A stretch of 64,000 bases of DNA from Riptortus pedestris (GCA_019009955.1 CM032230.1:14029501-14093500), one strand, 5' to 3'; numbered from the stretch's first letter, positions 43,615-54,993 are shown. Notes: generated by a model from the letters alone, not told the origin. Numbers and translations are program-made.

Positions 43615-43618
<4 letters not shown>
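42870..43618 (-). mobile_element. Helitron, minus strand, truncated and split by a palindromic insert
   Basis: Reversed Helitron body from about 42870 (GTTAAGTTCTCTTCAATCG) through CCCCCACTCCTGTTCGTCTC. It is interrupted at 43116-43431 and continues with GTCTAAGTTGGGTTAGTAGC to the 5' segment AATGTACAGACATAGGTTAC at about 43612. The CTAG end is missing. Confidence 0.8.
43116..43431. mobile_element. Fold-back element with a 273-bp near-perfect inverted repeat
   Basis: Inverted repeat 43158-43430 begins CAGGTAAGAAATAGCGCC and ends GGCGCTTTTTCTTACCTG. Arms of about 125 bp match with a few mismatches and small indels; the centre is CCCCTGTAACCCAGGGG. The Helitron word AATATTAACG occurs on both sides (43106-43115 and 43432-43441), consistent with a 10-bp target duplication. 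The left end then has about 42 extra bases outside the inverted repeat. Confidence 0.88.

Positions 43619-43662
<44 letters not shown>
43619..43662. repeat. (CA)n microsatellite
   Basis: CA tract occupying the position where other HINE copies carry (TA)n, between the Helitron 5' end and the HINE 5' module. Confidence 0.95.
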
Positions 43663-43665
<3 letters not shown>

Positions 43666-43762
43666 GAATGGACCTCATTCGATGGACATTTGAAGAAAAT
43701 TTTCTTAAATCGCGTCATGAGTACAACCTCAATAGCTGATTTCCTATAAGGGAAATCTGCTA
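43663..43762 (-). repeat. HINE 5' module, minus strand
   Basis: ATGAATGGACCTCATT, CGATGGACATTTGAAG, ATCGCGTCATGAGTACAACC, then TATAAGGGAAATCTGCT. A piece around CATCTCCTGGGTAGG is deleted. Confidence 0.85.
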
Positions 43763-44276
43763 TAATGTGGGAGGGTATTGGAAGCATGCCGCACCCCCTC
43801 ATTATAGAGTGTGTAGGAGCCTGCTAATCAAACAGTAGGCCATAAAGGCCTATTCTCATCGGCGACTGAGGCCATAAAGCCAAGACTCATCATGGAATAG
43901 TGAGGGCATAAATGGCCAGCTGGCTCTACAGCACTATTTCCACCATCATCAGAGAAACCCACGTGCCTCCATTCACAGTCACTCATCGTCCAATTCACAA
44001 TTCCGGTATATTGGGGGAGGTTATCCCTCTAGGGAAGGCTTTACAGCGCCAAATGAAGGTTATAAAGTTGTTAGCCCTAATGAGCAATGTGCACAACTCC
44101 TACACCTAAGTAGGTTTTTTATTTATTTTTAAGGGTTCTCGATTTCTAGCCGACAAACATACATCTTTATAAATTCAACATTTCATCCTTTCGGCAATCC
44201 ACCAATTTCTTAATGGGAGTATAATGGATAAATGCACTGAAAATATGACCAATTTAACTTTGCTTAACTAATAAAC
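43763..44276. other. Unassigned interval, moderately GC-rich
   Basis: No repeat match; the short open frame 43912-44109 has no recognised domain. Confidence 0.35.
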
Positions 44277-44492
44277 TACTCAAAAATGAATAGGGATATT
44301 GGCTGTTTTGTGGTATGTATGGGGCATAGCATGTTTTTTTTTGTTGTTTTTTTTATTATAAATATCATTAATATTTATTAGAAATTATTGTCTTTTTCCT
44401 CCTATAAAAAAGAAATTTAATTAAGGTCGATTTAATTAAAATTAATAAGTTAAGAAAAAATAACCAATATCCCTATTCATTTTTGACCAGTA
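44277..44492. mobile_element. Tc1/mariner-type MITE, 216 bp
   Basis: The left end (CTACTCAAAAATGAATAGGG, ATATTGG) and right end (CCAATATCCCTATTCATTTT, TGACCAGTA) form inverted repeats of about 27 bp with few mismatches. The interior is AT-rich, has no coding capacity, and is itself partly symmetrical. Ends in TA, as expected for insertion into a TA site. The superfamily is assigned from the TIR form and TA ends only. Confidence 0.7.
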
Positions 44493-44510
44493 TATATTCT
44501 GTAGGCCAAA

Positions 44511-44950
44511 AATAAAGTCCGTCACGCAGGGGCTGCGTAAAATAAGCAGATTTCCCACGTGAAGTTTTACAATAGAGAAATTTCACGAGAACCGAACAGT
44601 TACTGAAAATGCCAAACTAGCTAGCCGGAAACTCACGACTGCAACCGAAGTTAGCCGATCTCATCATGTCCGTTACACTCAATAGAATGCAAATATCTCG
44701 GTTAATATTCAAAATAGAGAATAAAGGAATATAACAATATTTACAGTAAATTTAATTCGTAATAAGATTGGTTCTATACATTTTTCTGATATGACGTATA
44801 GTAACGGAGAAATTTCGAAAATCACCCCGTCTAAACCCCCTCTCCCATTTGTCGCATTTCAGCAATTAACGAACTTAGCTGTCTTTTTACATAAAACGTT
44901 TAAATATCGATTTTGGTAACTATCGAACGAAAATTGCGACCGCTAGAGCG

Positions 44951-45006
<56 letters not shown>

Positions 45007-45921
45007 CTTATAATCATGGAAGAATTAATGCTAATTGACATACCGAGTTTTGTTAAGTTCGGTTCAATTGTTAGCGCCCAATAAAATAGTTGACTCCCGC
45101 TTTAGTTTATAGGGTATATCTCGTTTATACATTGTTAAAAGGCAAAAATGAATATCACAAAAGTTACTCTAAATAACAAAATAAACAACTTTTGTTATGT
45201 TCAAATTTTCCGAAAAACGAATAGAAAACGAAATTCCGCTATTTTAAATTCAGGCCTCCTTTACAACCCCTACTCCTGCCCGTCCCTAGAAATGTTGGTA
45301 TGGCTTATTATAATGAAAGCGTTAGTGCTAATACACATACCGAGTTTTATTTATTTCGGTTTGGTATTTTGTCCAAAATAAAATTGTTCACTTCCGCTAT
45401 AGGTTTTAGCGTATATCTCGTTTATAATTCAGTATACGAAAAAAGTGTATATAACAAAAGTTACTCTAAATAACAAAATACACAACTTTTGCTATGTTCA
45501 TATTTTCCGAAAAAAATATAGGAAACGAAATATCGCTATTTTTAATTTCAGGACTCCTGTTCGTCTCAGAGGATATTAATATAGCCTAAACTCTAAGTTG
45601 GGTTAGTAGTAATATACATACCAAGTTTCATAAAATTCGGAGCCGTTTATGCGTGAAAAGGTAACAACACAAACAAACGAATAAACAAACAAACAAACAC
45701 ACACGAAAGAAACAAAATGCAGTTATGGTGTCTATGACATGTTAAACGAAAAGTTATCGTGAAAATTAGCGAAAAAAATCAATGTACAGACGAGGTTACA
45801 ATTTGATATATATATATAATTTTGGACGGACCTCTTTTTCGACATCTCCTGGGTAGGATCGATGGAAATTTACGTCATGAGTACGACCTCAATAGCTGAT
45901 GACTAAAGGGAAATCTGCTAA
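44511..45921 (-). mobile_element. HINE copy, minus strand, with a Helitron in its (TA)n
   Basis: 3' end AAAGTCCGTCACGCAGGGGC at 44515; interior to AATTGCGACCGCTAGAGCGA (about 44952); (TA)n 44955-45004; Helitron 45003-45805; short (TA)n; then 5' module AATTTTGGACGGACCTC to GGGAAATCTGCT at about 45919. The same arrangement as at 22883, on the opposite strand. Confidence 0.87.
45003..45805 (-). mobile_element. Helitron, minus strand, 3' truncated
   Basis: Two tandem units (CCCTACTCCTGCCCGTCCCT near 45268 and a shorter second one near 45550). The reversed 5' end is GTACAGACGAGGTTACAATT then TGA at 45805, which reads TCAAATTGTAACC on the minus strand. This is the only copy in the window that shows a clear 5'-TC start for this subfamily. 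The CTAG end is missing. Confidence 0.82.
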
Positions 45922-47797
45922 AAAAAAATGAATCCTTCAAATGATTATTCAAATTATTTTTATTTCTCATCTGATGTCGTTCGCATCATCAGGAGAAGTA
46001 CAACACAGACGAACAAACATATCTGCTAAGCACTTGGAGTGAAGAAAACTTCCAATTCTACACAACTGTTTTATTTGTAAGAATTCGGCGATTTCTGAAT
46101 TCAAAGTGCACAATATACTTTTCTTCCAACAACACTACTGTGAAATAACGACTCCATGTTTCTCTATGACTTTCCACTAGCCGTACCAGTCGGAGAAAGG
46201 CTTACAAAGCATGACGCTCAAGTTAGCTGATTTATATCGATATATCAATATGTCACAAAATAAAAATATATCGATTATCCATAGTGAAGTGTAGTCTAAT
46301 TCGTAACTGCGAAATTTATAATTGATTTTATAATTTCCTTAAACATGTGCACGAGCGAATTGAATGTGTTTGTATGTGTGTGTGTGTGCTTATATTTTAT
46401 CTAAATAGCTTGTGTTCAGCCGTGTACTCCCCCTTACTTAGTTCACTAACCGGCCGTACATCAGGAGGTCGCCGTAGGCGGAGGCCAAGATTGGAAACTG
46501 CAGGGCTGGCGTACAGGATGGAGCGCTCGTTTTAGGATGGGCAGCCATTGTTGGTTCTTTTGGTCCTGTGTCCGGCACTTGGTTTTGTTTCTGCTCCGTG
46601 AACGTAAACGTTTTTCGGCTTTTACAGCGAGTTTTCTCAGAAAGGATTTCTCCGCATCGAAGATAGAGGCCTCCGCTATCATTCTGCGCCAGTTAGAAGA
46701 GGGAATCTGATGTGTGGAACACAAATAACACTAGAAGGAAAGTCCGCCTCATTGAAAGTATGTGATCATCAAAGGTACCTCTTTATTTTACTATAATGCT
46801 AGATCGACCTTGACAATCGAATGAGTACTCATGATAAAGGACATTTCAATCATTATCTAGTGTATATAAAGTATTGGCTTGCCGCTAAAGTTTACCAACT
46901 TAATAAAGGGCTACCATTATGTTTCTTTCTATGTTTTACAGCCATCTTTAATAAAGTTAAAGCTTCTTTGTTTTTATACGGATTTATCAATAAGTGTTAA
47001 TGTTTATTTCATTAGTTTTAAGGTTAGTTCCTAGATTAGTATTCTTTTCAGGTTTCAATTGTTTCAAATTATTATCATTTTGTTCTTACCTATCAGAAGG
47101 TTCATTCTATAAAGTTTGTGTATAAGCTATAACTTACTCAATATATTTTGATTCTTTGGAGAACTCAAATAGTGGCTTGTATTATTTCACCCTCATCTTT
47201 ACAAGAAAATAGTAAATACTTCAGTATTATTCAAGGTGAGGAAATTATCTCTTTGATTAATTTTATTTCAGTCTAATGCTTTCTTATTATTCAGACAAAG
47301 GCTAACCGCACGCCCTGACAGCTTGTATTTTATCTAAACCATAATTATTTTAAATTAATTTTATTCATTCTAGATAAAAAAATTATTTTAACTATTGATT
47401 TATTTATTTATTCAATATTTAAATGTTAATACTGATTTCCCTATTGTCCTACATTAACTCAGTAGTCCGATTTGAATTTTGTCTTTGTTTGTTCCCTAGT
47501 TTATTTATTTGGGCCTTTGTTGTGTTCCATTTTAGTTTTTGATTTCCATTTTTGTTTTTTGAGTTCCATTTCTGTTATTGTTTTACAACTTCGTTTTTGT
47601 GTTTCATTCAGTTTTTCTTTTTAATTTCGGTTTTTGTGTTCTATTTCTTTTTTTGTGTTGCGTTTCTATTTCTTTCCTATTTCTATTTTTGGTGTCATTT
47701 CTGTTTTTGTGTTTTCTCTCTGTTTTCTGATCCTTTTATGAAGCTTTTGTTTGAGCAATTCAAAGATTTGTTCCTGTTTTTTTATTGATTATCTTTT
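45922..47797. other. Unassigned region, GC-richer core at 46400-46740
   Basis: No transposon signature found. A minus-strand open frame at 46461-46724 includes QIPSSNWRRMIAEASIFDAE and FLRKLAVKAEKRLRSRSRNK. It is basic and may be a decayed mobile-element or host fragment, but I cannot name it. 47500-47790 is T-rich with a TTTTTGTGTT-like degenerate repeat. Confidence 0.35.
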
Positions 47798-47992
47798 TTA
47801 GCAGATTTCCCCTCGTCACCTTCTAGGTAGGATCGACGGTTATTTGAGGAAACTTTTCGAAAATCTCATCATGAGTACAACCTCAATAGCTGATTTCCCC
47901 CCAGGAATATATGGTGAGATGACATTACTAGCGTGTTATTCCTGGACGTGGGACATCTGCTTAGTTTACGCAGCCCTTGAGTGACGGACTTT
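47798..47992 (+). mobile_element. Mini-HINE with an inverted 5' segment
   Basis: Starts AGCAGATTTCCCC, passes directly into a reversed HINE 5' module (CGTCACCTTCTAGGTAGGAT to AATAGCTGATTTCCCC), and ends with GTGGGACATCTGCTTAGTTT and GTGACGGACTTT. About 195 bp with both family termini but most of the interior lost. Confidence 0.75.
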
Positions 47993-48555
47993 TATTTGTG
48001 GACATTTTTCGGTGTAGAAATATTATTAATTATTAAATAATGTTTTGACGTTGCTGAAGTAAATATCAGCTGTTAATAGAGAACATATTATGCTCTAGTT
48101 AATGAATGAATAGCTGGTGATTTGTAACTGGTTCCATTAATGCCAGACAGAGCTGTGCTTTTTCTATATATTTGCCGTTTGATATCGATAAGTCGACCAC
48201 CAAAGAGATATCTGTTTGAATGGCTCGAGTCATGTGTAGCTCTATGTGCCGTCTCCTATCTCGCTGCTCGGGATTTATGGCCGCTATTTGTCAGGGCACA
48301 AGCTCCGGGAATTGATAAGGATATCTCATTATACAACCAATTAGAGATTGACATTAACATTAAAACCCTATCTGAGCTGAACGCCAGCTCCTCTAAGGGC
48401 GACCTTTAAGCTGTTTTAAATTATTAGAACTAATGCCAGCCATCACTAACGAGTCGTTCGGAAATTTGGCCAGACCTTTCAATGTCCTACAAAAGTGATA
48501 GAAATTTGAGGCTTACAAGGATTAAGGCCTTATCCAGGAGCTTAATGTTAAGGAG
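47993..48555. other. Repeat-poor interval
   Basis: No repeat match; an 89-codon frame (48140-48409) has no recognised domain. Confidence 0.35.
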
Positions 48556-48642
48556 TTTACGGTTCCCATAAGGGGACATCAGCTAGTGTGGTCGTACTCA
48601 CGATGGAATTGTTGAACACAACAACAAAATAAGGTCCGTTGA

Positions 48643-48690
<48 letters not shown>
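48556..48690 (+). repeat. HINE 5' module, plus strand, decayed, with (AT)n
   Basis: CCCATAAGGGGACATCAGCT, GTGGTCGTACTCACGATGGA, AATAAGGTCCGTTGAAATTT, then (AT)n to about 48689. Confidence 0.75.
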
Positions 48691-48694
<4 letters not shown>

Positions 48695-49938
48695 GTAACC
48701 TCTATCTGTACATTGATTTTTTTCGCGAAATTTCACGATAACTTTTCGTTTCACATGTCATAGACACCATAACTGCATTTTGTTTCTTTGGTGTCTGTTT
48801 GTTTATTTGTTTGTTACCTTTTCACGCATAAACGGCTGAACCGAATTTTATGAAACTTGGTATGTATATTACTAATAATCCAACTTAGACTTTAGGCTAT
48901 ATTAATATTCTTTGGGACGAATAGGAGTGGGGGTTATAAGGGAAGCCAGAAATTAAAAATAGCTATATTTCGTTTCCTATTGGTTTTTCGGCAAATATGT
49001 TCATAACAAAAGTTGTTTATTTTGTTGTTTAGAGTAACTTTTGTTATATACACTTTTTTCGTATACCGAATTATAAACGAGATATACGCTCAAACCTATA
49101 GCAGAAGTGAAGAAATTTATATGGGACAAAAGACATAACCGAAATAAATAAAACTCGGTATATGTATTAGCACTAATGCCTTCATTACAACAAGCCATAC
49201 CAACAATTCTAGGGACGGGCAGGAGTGGGGGTTATAAGGGAAGCCAGAAATTAAAAATAGCGATATTCCGTTTCCTATTGTTTTTTTTCGTCAAATATGA
49301 ACATGACAAAAGTTGTTTATTTAGTTATTTAGAGTAACTTTTGTTATATACACTTTTTTCTTATACCGAATTATAAACGAGATATACGCTAAAACCTATA
49401 GCGGGGGTCATCTATTTTATTTGGCACAAAAGACTCAACCGAACTAAACCAAACTCGGTATGTGAATTAGTACTAACGCCTTCCTTATAATAAGCCATAC
49501 TAACATTTCTAGGGACGGGCAGGAGTGGGGGTTATAAGGGAGGCCTGAAATTAATAATAGTGATTTCCTATTGGGGTTTCACCAAATATGCACATAAAAA
49601 AAATTGTTTATTTTGTTATTTAGAGGAATTTCCTCAACACTTCTTTTCAATATGAACTACCTCACCTTAAAACATTAATTCAAATGTATGTCAATATTTT
49701 CTCCTTAATAATTCAATTCTATGCATAATACACAGGAAACGGGAAATATGACAATATGCAGGACAGTGAAGTCTCACATAAAAAATTAATTTCATTATTA
49801 ACATATCCACAGAAACGACGGGAGTTAACCCTAAACACTGGGACGGCTAAATGTCGTGAAAAGTAAAGCCATGCCAAAAACATACCATCACCATTCAGCC
49901 TCAAGTGAATTCCCGAGCGAAGTCGGGTATCTGAGCTA

Positions 49939-49939
<1 letters not shown>
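48691..49939 (+). mobile_element. Helitron with tandem units
   Basis: 5' part AATTGTAACCTCTATCTGTA; three unit starts GGAGTGGGGGTTATAAGGG at about 48925, 49220 and 49522; 3' hairpin CCCGAGCGAAGTCGGG, then TATCTGAGCTAG ending at 49939. Followed by (TA)n to 49998. No protein encoded. The closest relative in the window is the copy at 23019. Confidence 0.88.
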
Positions 49940-49999
<60 letters not shown>

Positions 50000-50001
<2 letters not shown>

Positions 50002-50181
50002 CAGATTTCCCTTAAGGGAGTCAGCTATTGAGGTCGTAATCATGGCGCGATTTACGAGATTTTTCTTCAAATGTCGACCATCGATCCTACCTAGAAGATG
50101 AGGAAAATGAGGTCCGTCCAAAACTGTATATTTTTTACGTGGGAAATCTGCTTAGTTTACGCAGCCCCTGCGTGACGGACT
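50000..50181 (+). mobile_element. Mini-HINE, 182 bp
   Basis: AGCAGATTTCCCTTAAGGGA, the whole 5' module to ATGAGGTCCGTCCAAAACTG, then directly TTACGTGGGAAATCTGCTTA, the hairpin and GACGGACTT. The microsatellite and the whole interior are deleted, leaving only both ends. Confidence 0.88.
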
Positions 50182-50277
50182 TTTTCGTCATCTACTGGGT
50201 AGGATCGATTGATATTTGAAGAAATGTTTCAATAACGGAGTTAGGAATAACTTATTTGATTAAGGACAATCTGCTAA
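50182..50277 (-). repeat. HINE 5' module, minus strand (host of the mini-HINE)
   Basis: TTTTCGTCATCTACTGGGTA, GGATCGATTGATATTTGAAG, then a degraded end GACAATCTGCT. Confidence 0.75.
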
Positions 50278-50284
50278 AACCTAG

Positions 50285-50415
50285 TTAATAATTAACGAGT
50301 GGCGCAATAGGACTTTATGTAGAAACGAACTCATTAAATAAAATCCTTAGACCACCCTGGATTAGAAGGGTGGTAACCTGCAGATAAACCAATTAGCCAT
50401 AGTAGCAATAATAAT
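50285..50415 (+). mobile_element. SINE fragment, plus strand
   Basis: GAACTCATTAAATAAAATCC, CACCCTGGATTAGAAGGGTG, GTAACCTGCAGATAAACC and an (AATAAT) tail; the tRNA-like head is decayed. Confidence 0.75.
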
Positions 50416-51239
50416 AATAACAATTACTGTTCTAAAATTCTAAGAAATGTTTTTGCTGTTTAAAATAAATGTGCGCCATCTTTGCTTATGGTATTAGCTG
50501 TGTTATTTTAATACATTTGCACTTTACTCAAGATTTTGCAGCTCATGATGAAGGCCTGATGACTTCCTTTAAAGCCTAATCTCGCAAGTTCCACCAAAGA
50601 TAATCACAAACTTCTTGATGCTGTTTATCCTCAGACCATCTTTCCAATTAGACTAACGCAAGAGTTTGAAGGAAAACTGTTAATTGTGACAACATTTGAG
50701 TTAAGCGGGTAATGGAAAGTTTAGCCGTTCCGTTTACTTTGGTTGATCCGGGCGGCGTCCTCTCCCATCCGATAATCTCGGGCGGATTGGGGGATTAGGG
50801 TCTCCATGCCGGGACCGTCCTTGTCTGACGAGGAATAACTATTGGGCCAGTTCTGACGAAGGAGGAAACTGTGGGTATTCGTAGAATATAAGGGCAGGCT
50901 GAATATATAAATGGTCTGGACAACACAATTTGAACAATACGCTGATATTCATTCATAGGACACCAGCAAATATTGTTACGTTTATTACAAGAAATATAAA
51001 CGTTGTTTATTAGAGTTCTTTTGGATTGCAAAATTAAACACACACAAGCTTCAGAGTTTTTATTACTGCACAATTTATTTAACAATGCACTACGTACTTG
51101 GATAATTTTCTTTACTACTACTCACAGTATGCACAATAGCTTCACTATTCTTCTTATTACACAGTCCAATAACTCAATCACGATCACTGAAGTTCACAAA
51201 AATACGCCACTGCACTGATCTTCGCAAAGCTAACGGCAC
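50416..51239. other. Unassigned interval
   Basis: A GC-richer piece lies at about 50740-50830. No domain-bearing frame; the open frames at 50795-51218 on both strands look like chance. Confidence 0.35.
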
Positions 51240-51431
51240 TGAACGACGGCTGTAGTCGGTTCTATTCGGAACTTTCCGCCGAAAGCTAGTTTGGCCGTTT
51301 CCGTAACTGTTCGGCTGTCGTGAAAGTGGTTTAGAGACTCGTTACTACTACTGTCATTAGTAGGCAGATTTCTCTATTGTAAAACTCACGCGGGAAATTC
51401 CTTAGTTTTCGCAGCCCCTGCGTGACGAACG
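51240..51431 (+). repeat. HINE 3' part
   Basis: CTTTCCGCCGAAAGCTAGTT, GGCCGTTTCCGTAACTGTTC, TTACTACTACTGTCATTAGT, GCAGATTTCTCTATTGTAAA, then CGCAGCCCCTGCG and GACGAAC. The GGCAGATTTCTC block beside it gives a second subterminal copy of the AGCAGATTTCCC motif. Confidence 0.85.
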
Positions 51432-51712
51432 TTTTTTTACTATGGTCGTTTTTTTATTATAGACATTTCTTTTGGCATTTGACTCAATTTCAGTATATAT
51501 ATCTTGTTGTCCATTCAGTTCGTAAATAGTTTTGTGCAATGGCTTTTGAACTATATTATAACTTATATATTATAGTCAAGTATCACTAAAAAATAACAAT
51601 CTGTCCCTGTTCGTTATTGCTGTAAATGCAACTTTGCAGGTCTTTACAAAGGTAATAAAATACTCTATATCGTCGGCAGCAAACTGAAGTAGTTTTATTT
51701 CAACCTTAGTGA

Positions 51713-52679
51713 CCCATCCTTATTCTCCCATCTTGCAGGTGTACCCCGGGGTGTATCCTAAGTCTTTTCTTATTCCTTACCTATACAGCCAACAGCCCGT
51801 CACATACTGAAACTTCCCTTCTTACCTAAGCAGATGATACTGCAATCTTGACTTCCAACTCAGATCCAAATATGGCAACCGCATCTCTACAAGAACACCT
51901 AGCTCTGAAAGAATCCTGGCTGACCCAATGGAGGATCAAGGTCAACAGCAGGAAATCAAATCATGTAACATTTACTCTCCGACGTTCCTTTTGTCCTCCA
52001 GTTACACTCAATAGCGCACAAATTCCTCAAAAATTACAAATTAGATATCTAGGACTCACCGTAGACAAGCGACTAACTTGGAAACCCCACATCACATTAA
52101 AAAGACAAGAAGTGAATCGACGGTACAGACTTCTACTAAGACTACTTGACAACAGATCTAAACTAACACTACACAACAAACGACTTTATACGACAGTACT
52201 CAGACCAACATGGACATACGGACTTGAACTTTGGGGTTCCACTAAACCTACAAATTCCTACAAAATCCAAACCCTCCAATCCAGAATACTCCTTAAAATT
52301 ACAGATTCCCCATTTTACGTATCCAATTTAACTCTCCATAATGACCTCAACATTATTTTTGTCCATAGCCTCGCCAAATCCCGATATCAGAAATTTCACT
52401 CTCTCCTTCCCGCACATCCTAATCCTTTAGTCGAATCTCTTTCATCTAACCATATTCCAGAAACCCCAAAGCGACTTCAGAAGCGTAAGTGGCCATGAGA
52501 TCTTCTTGTGTAGTGTACAGTTTAACCCCATAATACAACCCAATGTTCCCTCCATTGTGGGTATTGTCAATGGACAACTCCCCACCTCAAGACAATAATC
52601 AAGCCATTCTTATTATCATATCATTTGCTTGTAATATTTAAATATGCCGTTGAAAATAAACGAATAAATATTAAAAAGA
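51713..52679 (+). mobile_element. Jockey-like LINE copy 2
   Basis: A 967-bp, 5'-truncated copy flanked by the 11-bp duplication AACCTTAGTGA at 51702-51712 and 52680-52690. It is closely similar to copy 1 (13424-14209) along its shared length and extends further upstream into the RT catalytic region. Tail ATAAATATTAAAAAGA. Confidence 0.95.
51730..52498 (+). pseudogene. Jockey-like reverse transcriptase C-terminal half
   Basis: The largest intact frame is 51830-52498. Before it, GVPRG and, after a frameshift, SLFLFLTYTANSP recall the RT 'GVPQGS...L' motif. The catalytic block reads stop-ADDTAILTSNSD: the codon before ADD (normally an aromatic residue, as in YADD/FADD) is TAA near 51828. Downstream are WLTQWRIKVNSRKSNHVTFT, IRYLGLTVDKRLTWKPHITL, TWTYGLELWGSTKPTNSYKI and SRILLKITDSPFYVSNLTLH. 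A single change gives TGA after KRKWP (52496-52498), where copy 1 continues for five more codons. The ATG at 51848 is internal to the RT and not a true start. Confidence 0.88.
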
Positions 52680-52690
52680 AACCTTAGTGA

Positions 52691-53370
52691 ACGACATCCA
52701 AATCATATAAGGATAGCTTTAAGATATCGTTGTGAAGTTCTTTCGTGCTGCTGGGGTCTGGGGTGGTTGTGAAGTTCTTTGATCTTGCCCCCAGTGATTT
52801 GGGGCAATACCGGGCCGACGATCATGAGAAGGAGGCCTGGCCACCTTTCACGTCCCGTTCCAAGATGCTGCCGTATCAGGTGCAGGAGTCGCAGCGCCGA
52901 TATAAGTGGCGAAGCTCCAAGCCTCTGTAATCGGCGATAAGAACCTGGCTCGTTAGGACGATCTGGGCCCTGCAATCAGCTGGTAGGTCCTTCCAACTCC
53001 TCAAACATGGGCCAAGGTAATAGCCATCTTCGAGGTACCATATTAGGCCTTGTTATGCCCTCTCTCCGGGAGTACCCCACGGATCCATATTAAGCCCCCA
53101 CTTATCCTCCTCCCAACCTGTTGGTAAACATATAGCACTCGCTCACTAATTTGAGATTACTTGGTTAGTAATGGTCTCAGGTTTTATGAGTTGGGTATTA
53201 TAGCTGCTCAGCAGACTATTTCCTCCAGCCATGATGATGGAATCACGATCGGCAATTTCGGCACTCCTATAAAAACCCATCATCAATCTCCGTTCAATAA
53301 GCTACTTTTTAAACCTTTTTTTTTGTTTTATACTGTTAACAGTTATTTTTTTACTGATTTAGAATTAATA
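52691..53370. other. Repeat-poor, GC-richer island
   Basis: No transposon match. Overlapping open frames on both strands (52703-52975) reflect high GC. No domain recognised. Confidence 0.4.
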
Positions 53371-53377
53371 TGTAACA

Positions 53378-53640
53378 AGAAATCCTTTAAGGATCAGCTA
53401 CATAATGCACCGGAAGTAATACTACACTATTGGAGTTCCTTCTTTGCTATCATCACTCCGGTTATGGGGACTATATGTTTAGCAGATTCAGGGAACCCTA
53501 TCAAGCTTGTACCCTTTTCGAAAAACTTTTCCAAAAATCGGTCCTACCTAGGAGATTACGTAAATAAGGTCTTTTCAAAACAATCTATATATCGTTACCA
53601 TACTCGATGTGCAAGCATACATGCACATTAGTAAAGATCA
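53378..53640 (+). repeat. Decayed HINE 5' modules
   Basis: AAATCCTTTAAGGATCAGCT near 53382 and, more clearly, TTAGCAGATTCAGGGAACCC (53478) to AATCGGTCCTACCTAGGAGA and AATAAGGTCTTTTCAAAACA. Confidence 0.55.
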
Positions 53641-53817
53641 CGTTCATTAACCTCTAGAAATCGGATCGTCGCTGAGTACTCATTACAGTTGTCGAGTGCC
53701 GGTTAGGAGTCCCACAAGCAGCAAAAAAACAAGAGTATCGGACAAAGCCGATTGGAAAATTGGCGATATATCCTGACACCGCTGTAGATATACGCTGAAA
53801 ATGCACACAAATTAAAA

Positions 53818-54690
53818 ATTCCGTCAAGCAGAGGCTTCATAAACTAAGCCGTTTTCTCACCTACTTAGATGACACACTACTAACGGCATCCCACCGTACA
53901 TTCTGTATTTCTAAGAAAAATTTCAATAAATAGTAGTGGAGGTTCACTGAATGCAGAAAAAAAGACAGAACTGATAACTGGGTTAATATTTAAGTTACGG
54001 GTAAATGTATAAAACAATGTATAGGATATGATTTATCGAGTTTGGTTTATAATAATTTTGGATCCAATTGCTTGTCCGATTTCAGTTATTATCTAATACG
54101 ATCATTAGTGTTGAATGATACACTTAAATATAGAGTATGGCATAAATCTAATGAACCTTTTCTATATTAGAGAGTAAAATCTTAATTTATGATCTAGTTA
54201 CAAATGCTACGTATTTGTATATATCTCAAATTATTAACCTACTTTGAGTACAAAATGTGGCATATAAGCTTAAACAACACGTTTCATAATATATTACTTT
54301 AATGTTAACGATGACTAAAAGTGAGGATTAACTGATGGGTGAAAATGTAAATATCCAATTATCTCGGTTAACATTCAAGATAGAAAAAAAATGCACGTAA
54401 AAAATTGATAGGAAATGAAATTTACAATACGATGGGTTCTAATAATATCTCATAATAACGGAGACATTTTAAATTATCAAACTTCCCCAACCCCTCCAAC
54501 TAGTCCGATTTGAGTCGTTAACGAACTTGGAATTTAGTTTATATTAAACGTTTAAATAAGGACTTTGGTAACGATCAAATGAAGATAGCGACCGCTTAAC
54601 AGACATAAAGGTATATAGTTTTGAGCAGGTCAGACTTTCGTATCTCCTGGGTCGGAAGGACATTTGAAGAAATGTTTCGAAAATCGTGTC
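53818..54690 (-). mobile_element. HINE copy, minus strand, old
   Basis: Reversed 3' end TTCCGTCAAGCAGAGGCTTC (53820); interior TTATCTCGGTTAACATTCAA and CAAATGAAGATAGCGACCGC; 5' module CAGACTTTCGTATCTCCTGG to CGAAAATCGTGTCAG. The very 5' end is missing. Confidence 0.7.
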
Positions 54691-54925
54691 AGCCCCCATT
54701 AGGTTTAAAATCGTTTTCCAAGGAGTCAACAGAACCAAAAACAGATCTTAGGAGTTGACGAGTTCTCAAAATCGATCCACATTAACACAAGTTCTTATTA
54801 GAAACTTTCAAAATACTGTTTAAGCTGTGTTGCGTGTAACAACTTGTTATAAGAATGACTATTATTTTAATTAATGTTCATCTATAACCCTGAAGTTTTG
54901 ATTTTCTTTACTTTGCGATTTTAAT

Positions 54926-54927
<2 letters not shown>
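54691..54927. other. Unassigned AT-rich interval
   Basis: Nothing recognised before the T tract. Confidence 0.3.

Positions 54928-54993
<66 letters not shown>
54928..54993. repeat. Poly(T) tract of 66
   Basis: Uninterrupted T66 followed by C and A9. It could be a reversed poly(A) tail, but no retroposon body is recognised to its right. Confidence 0.95.
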
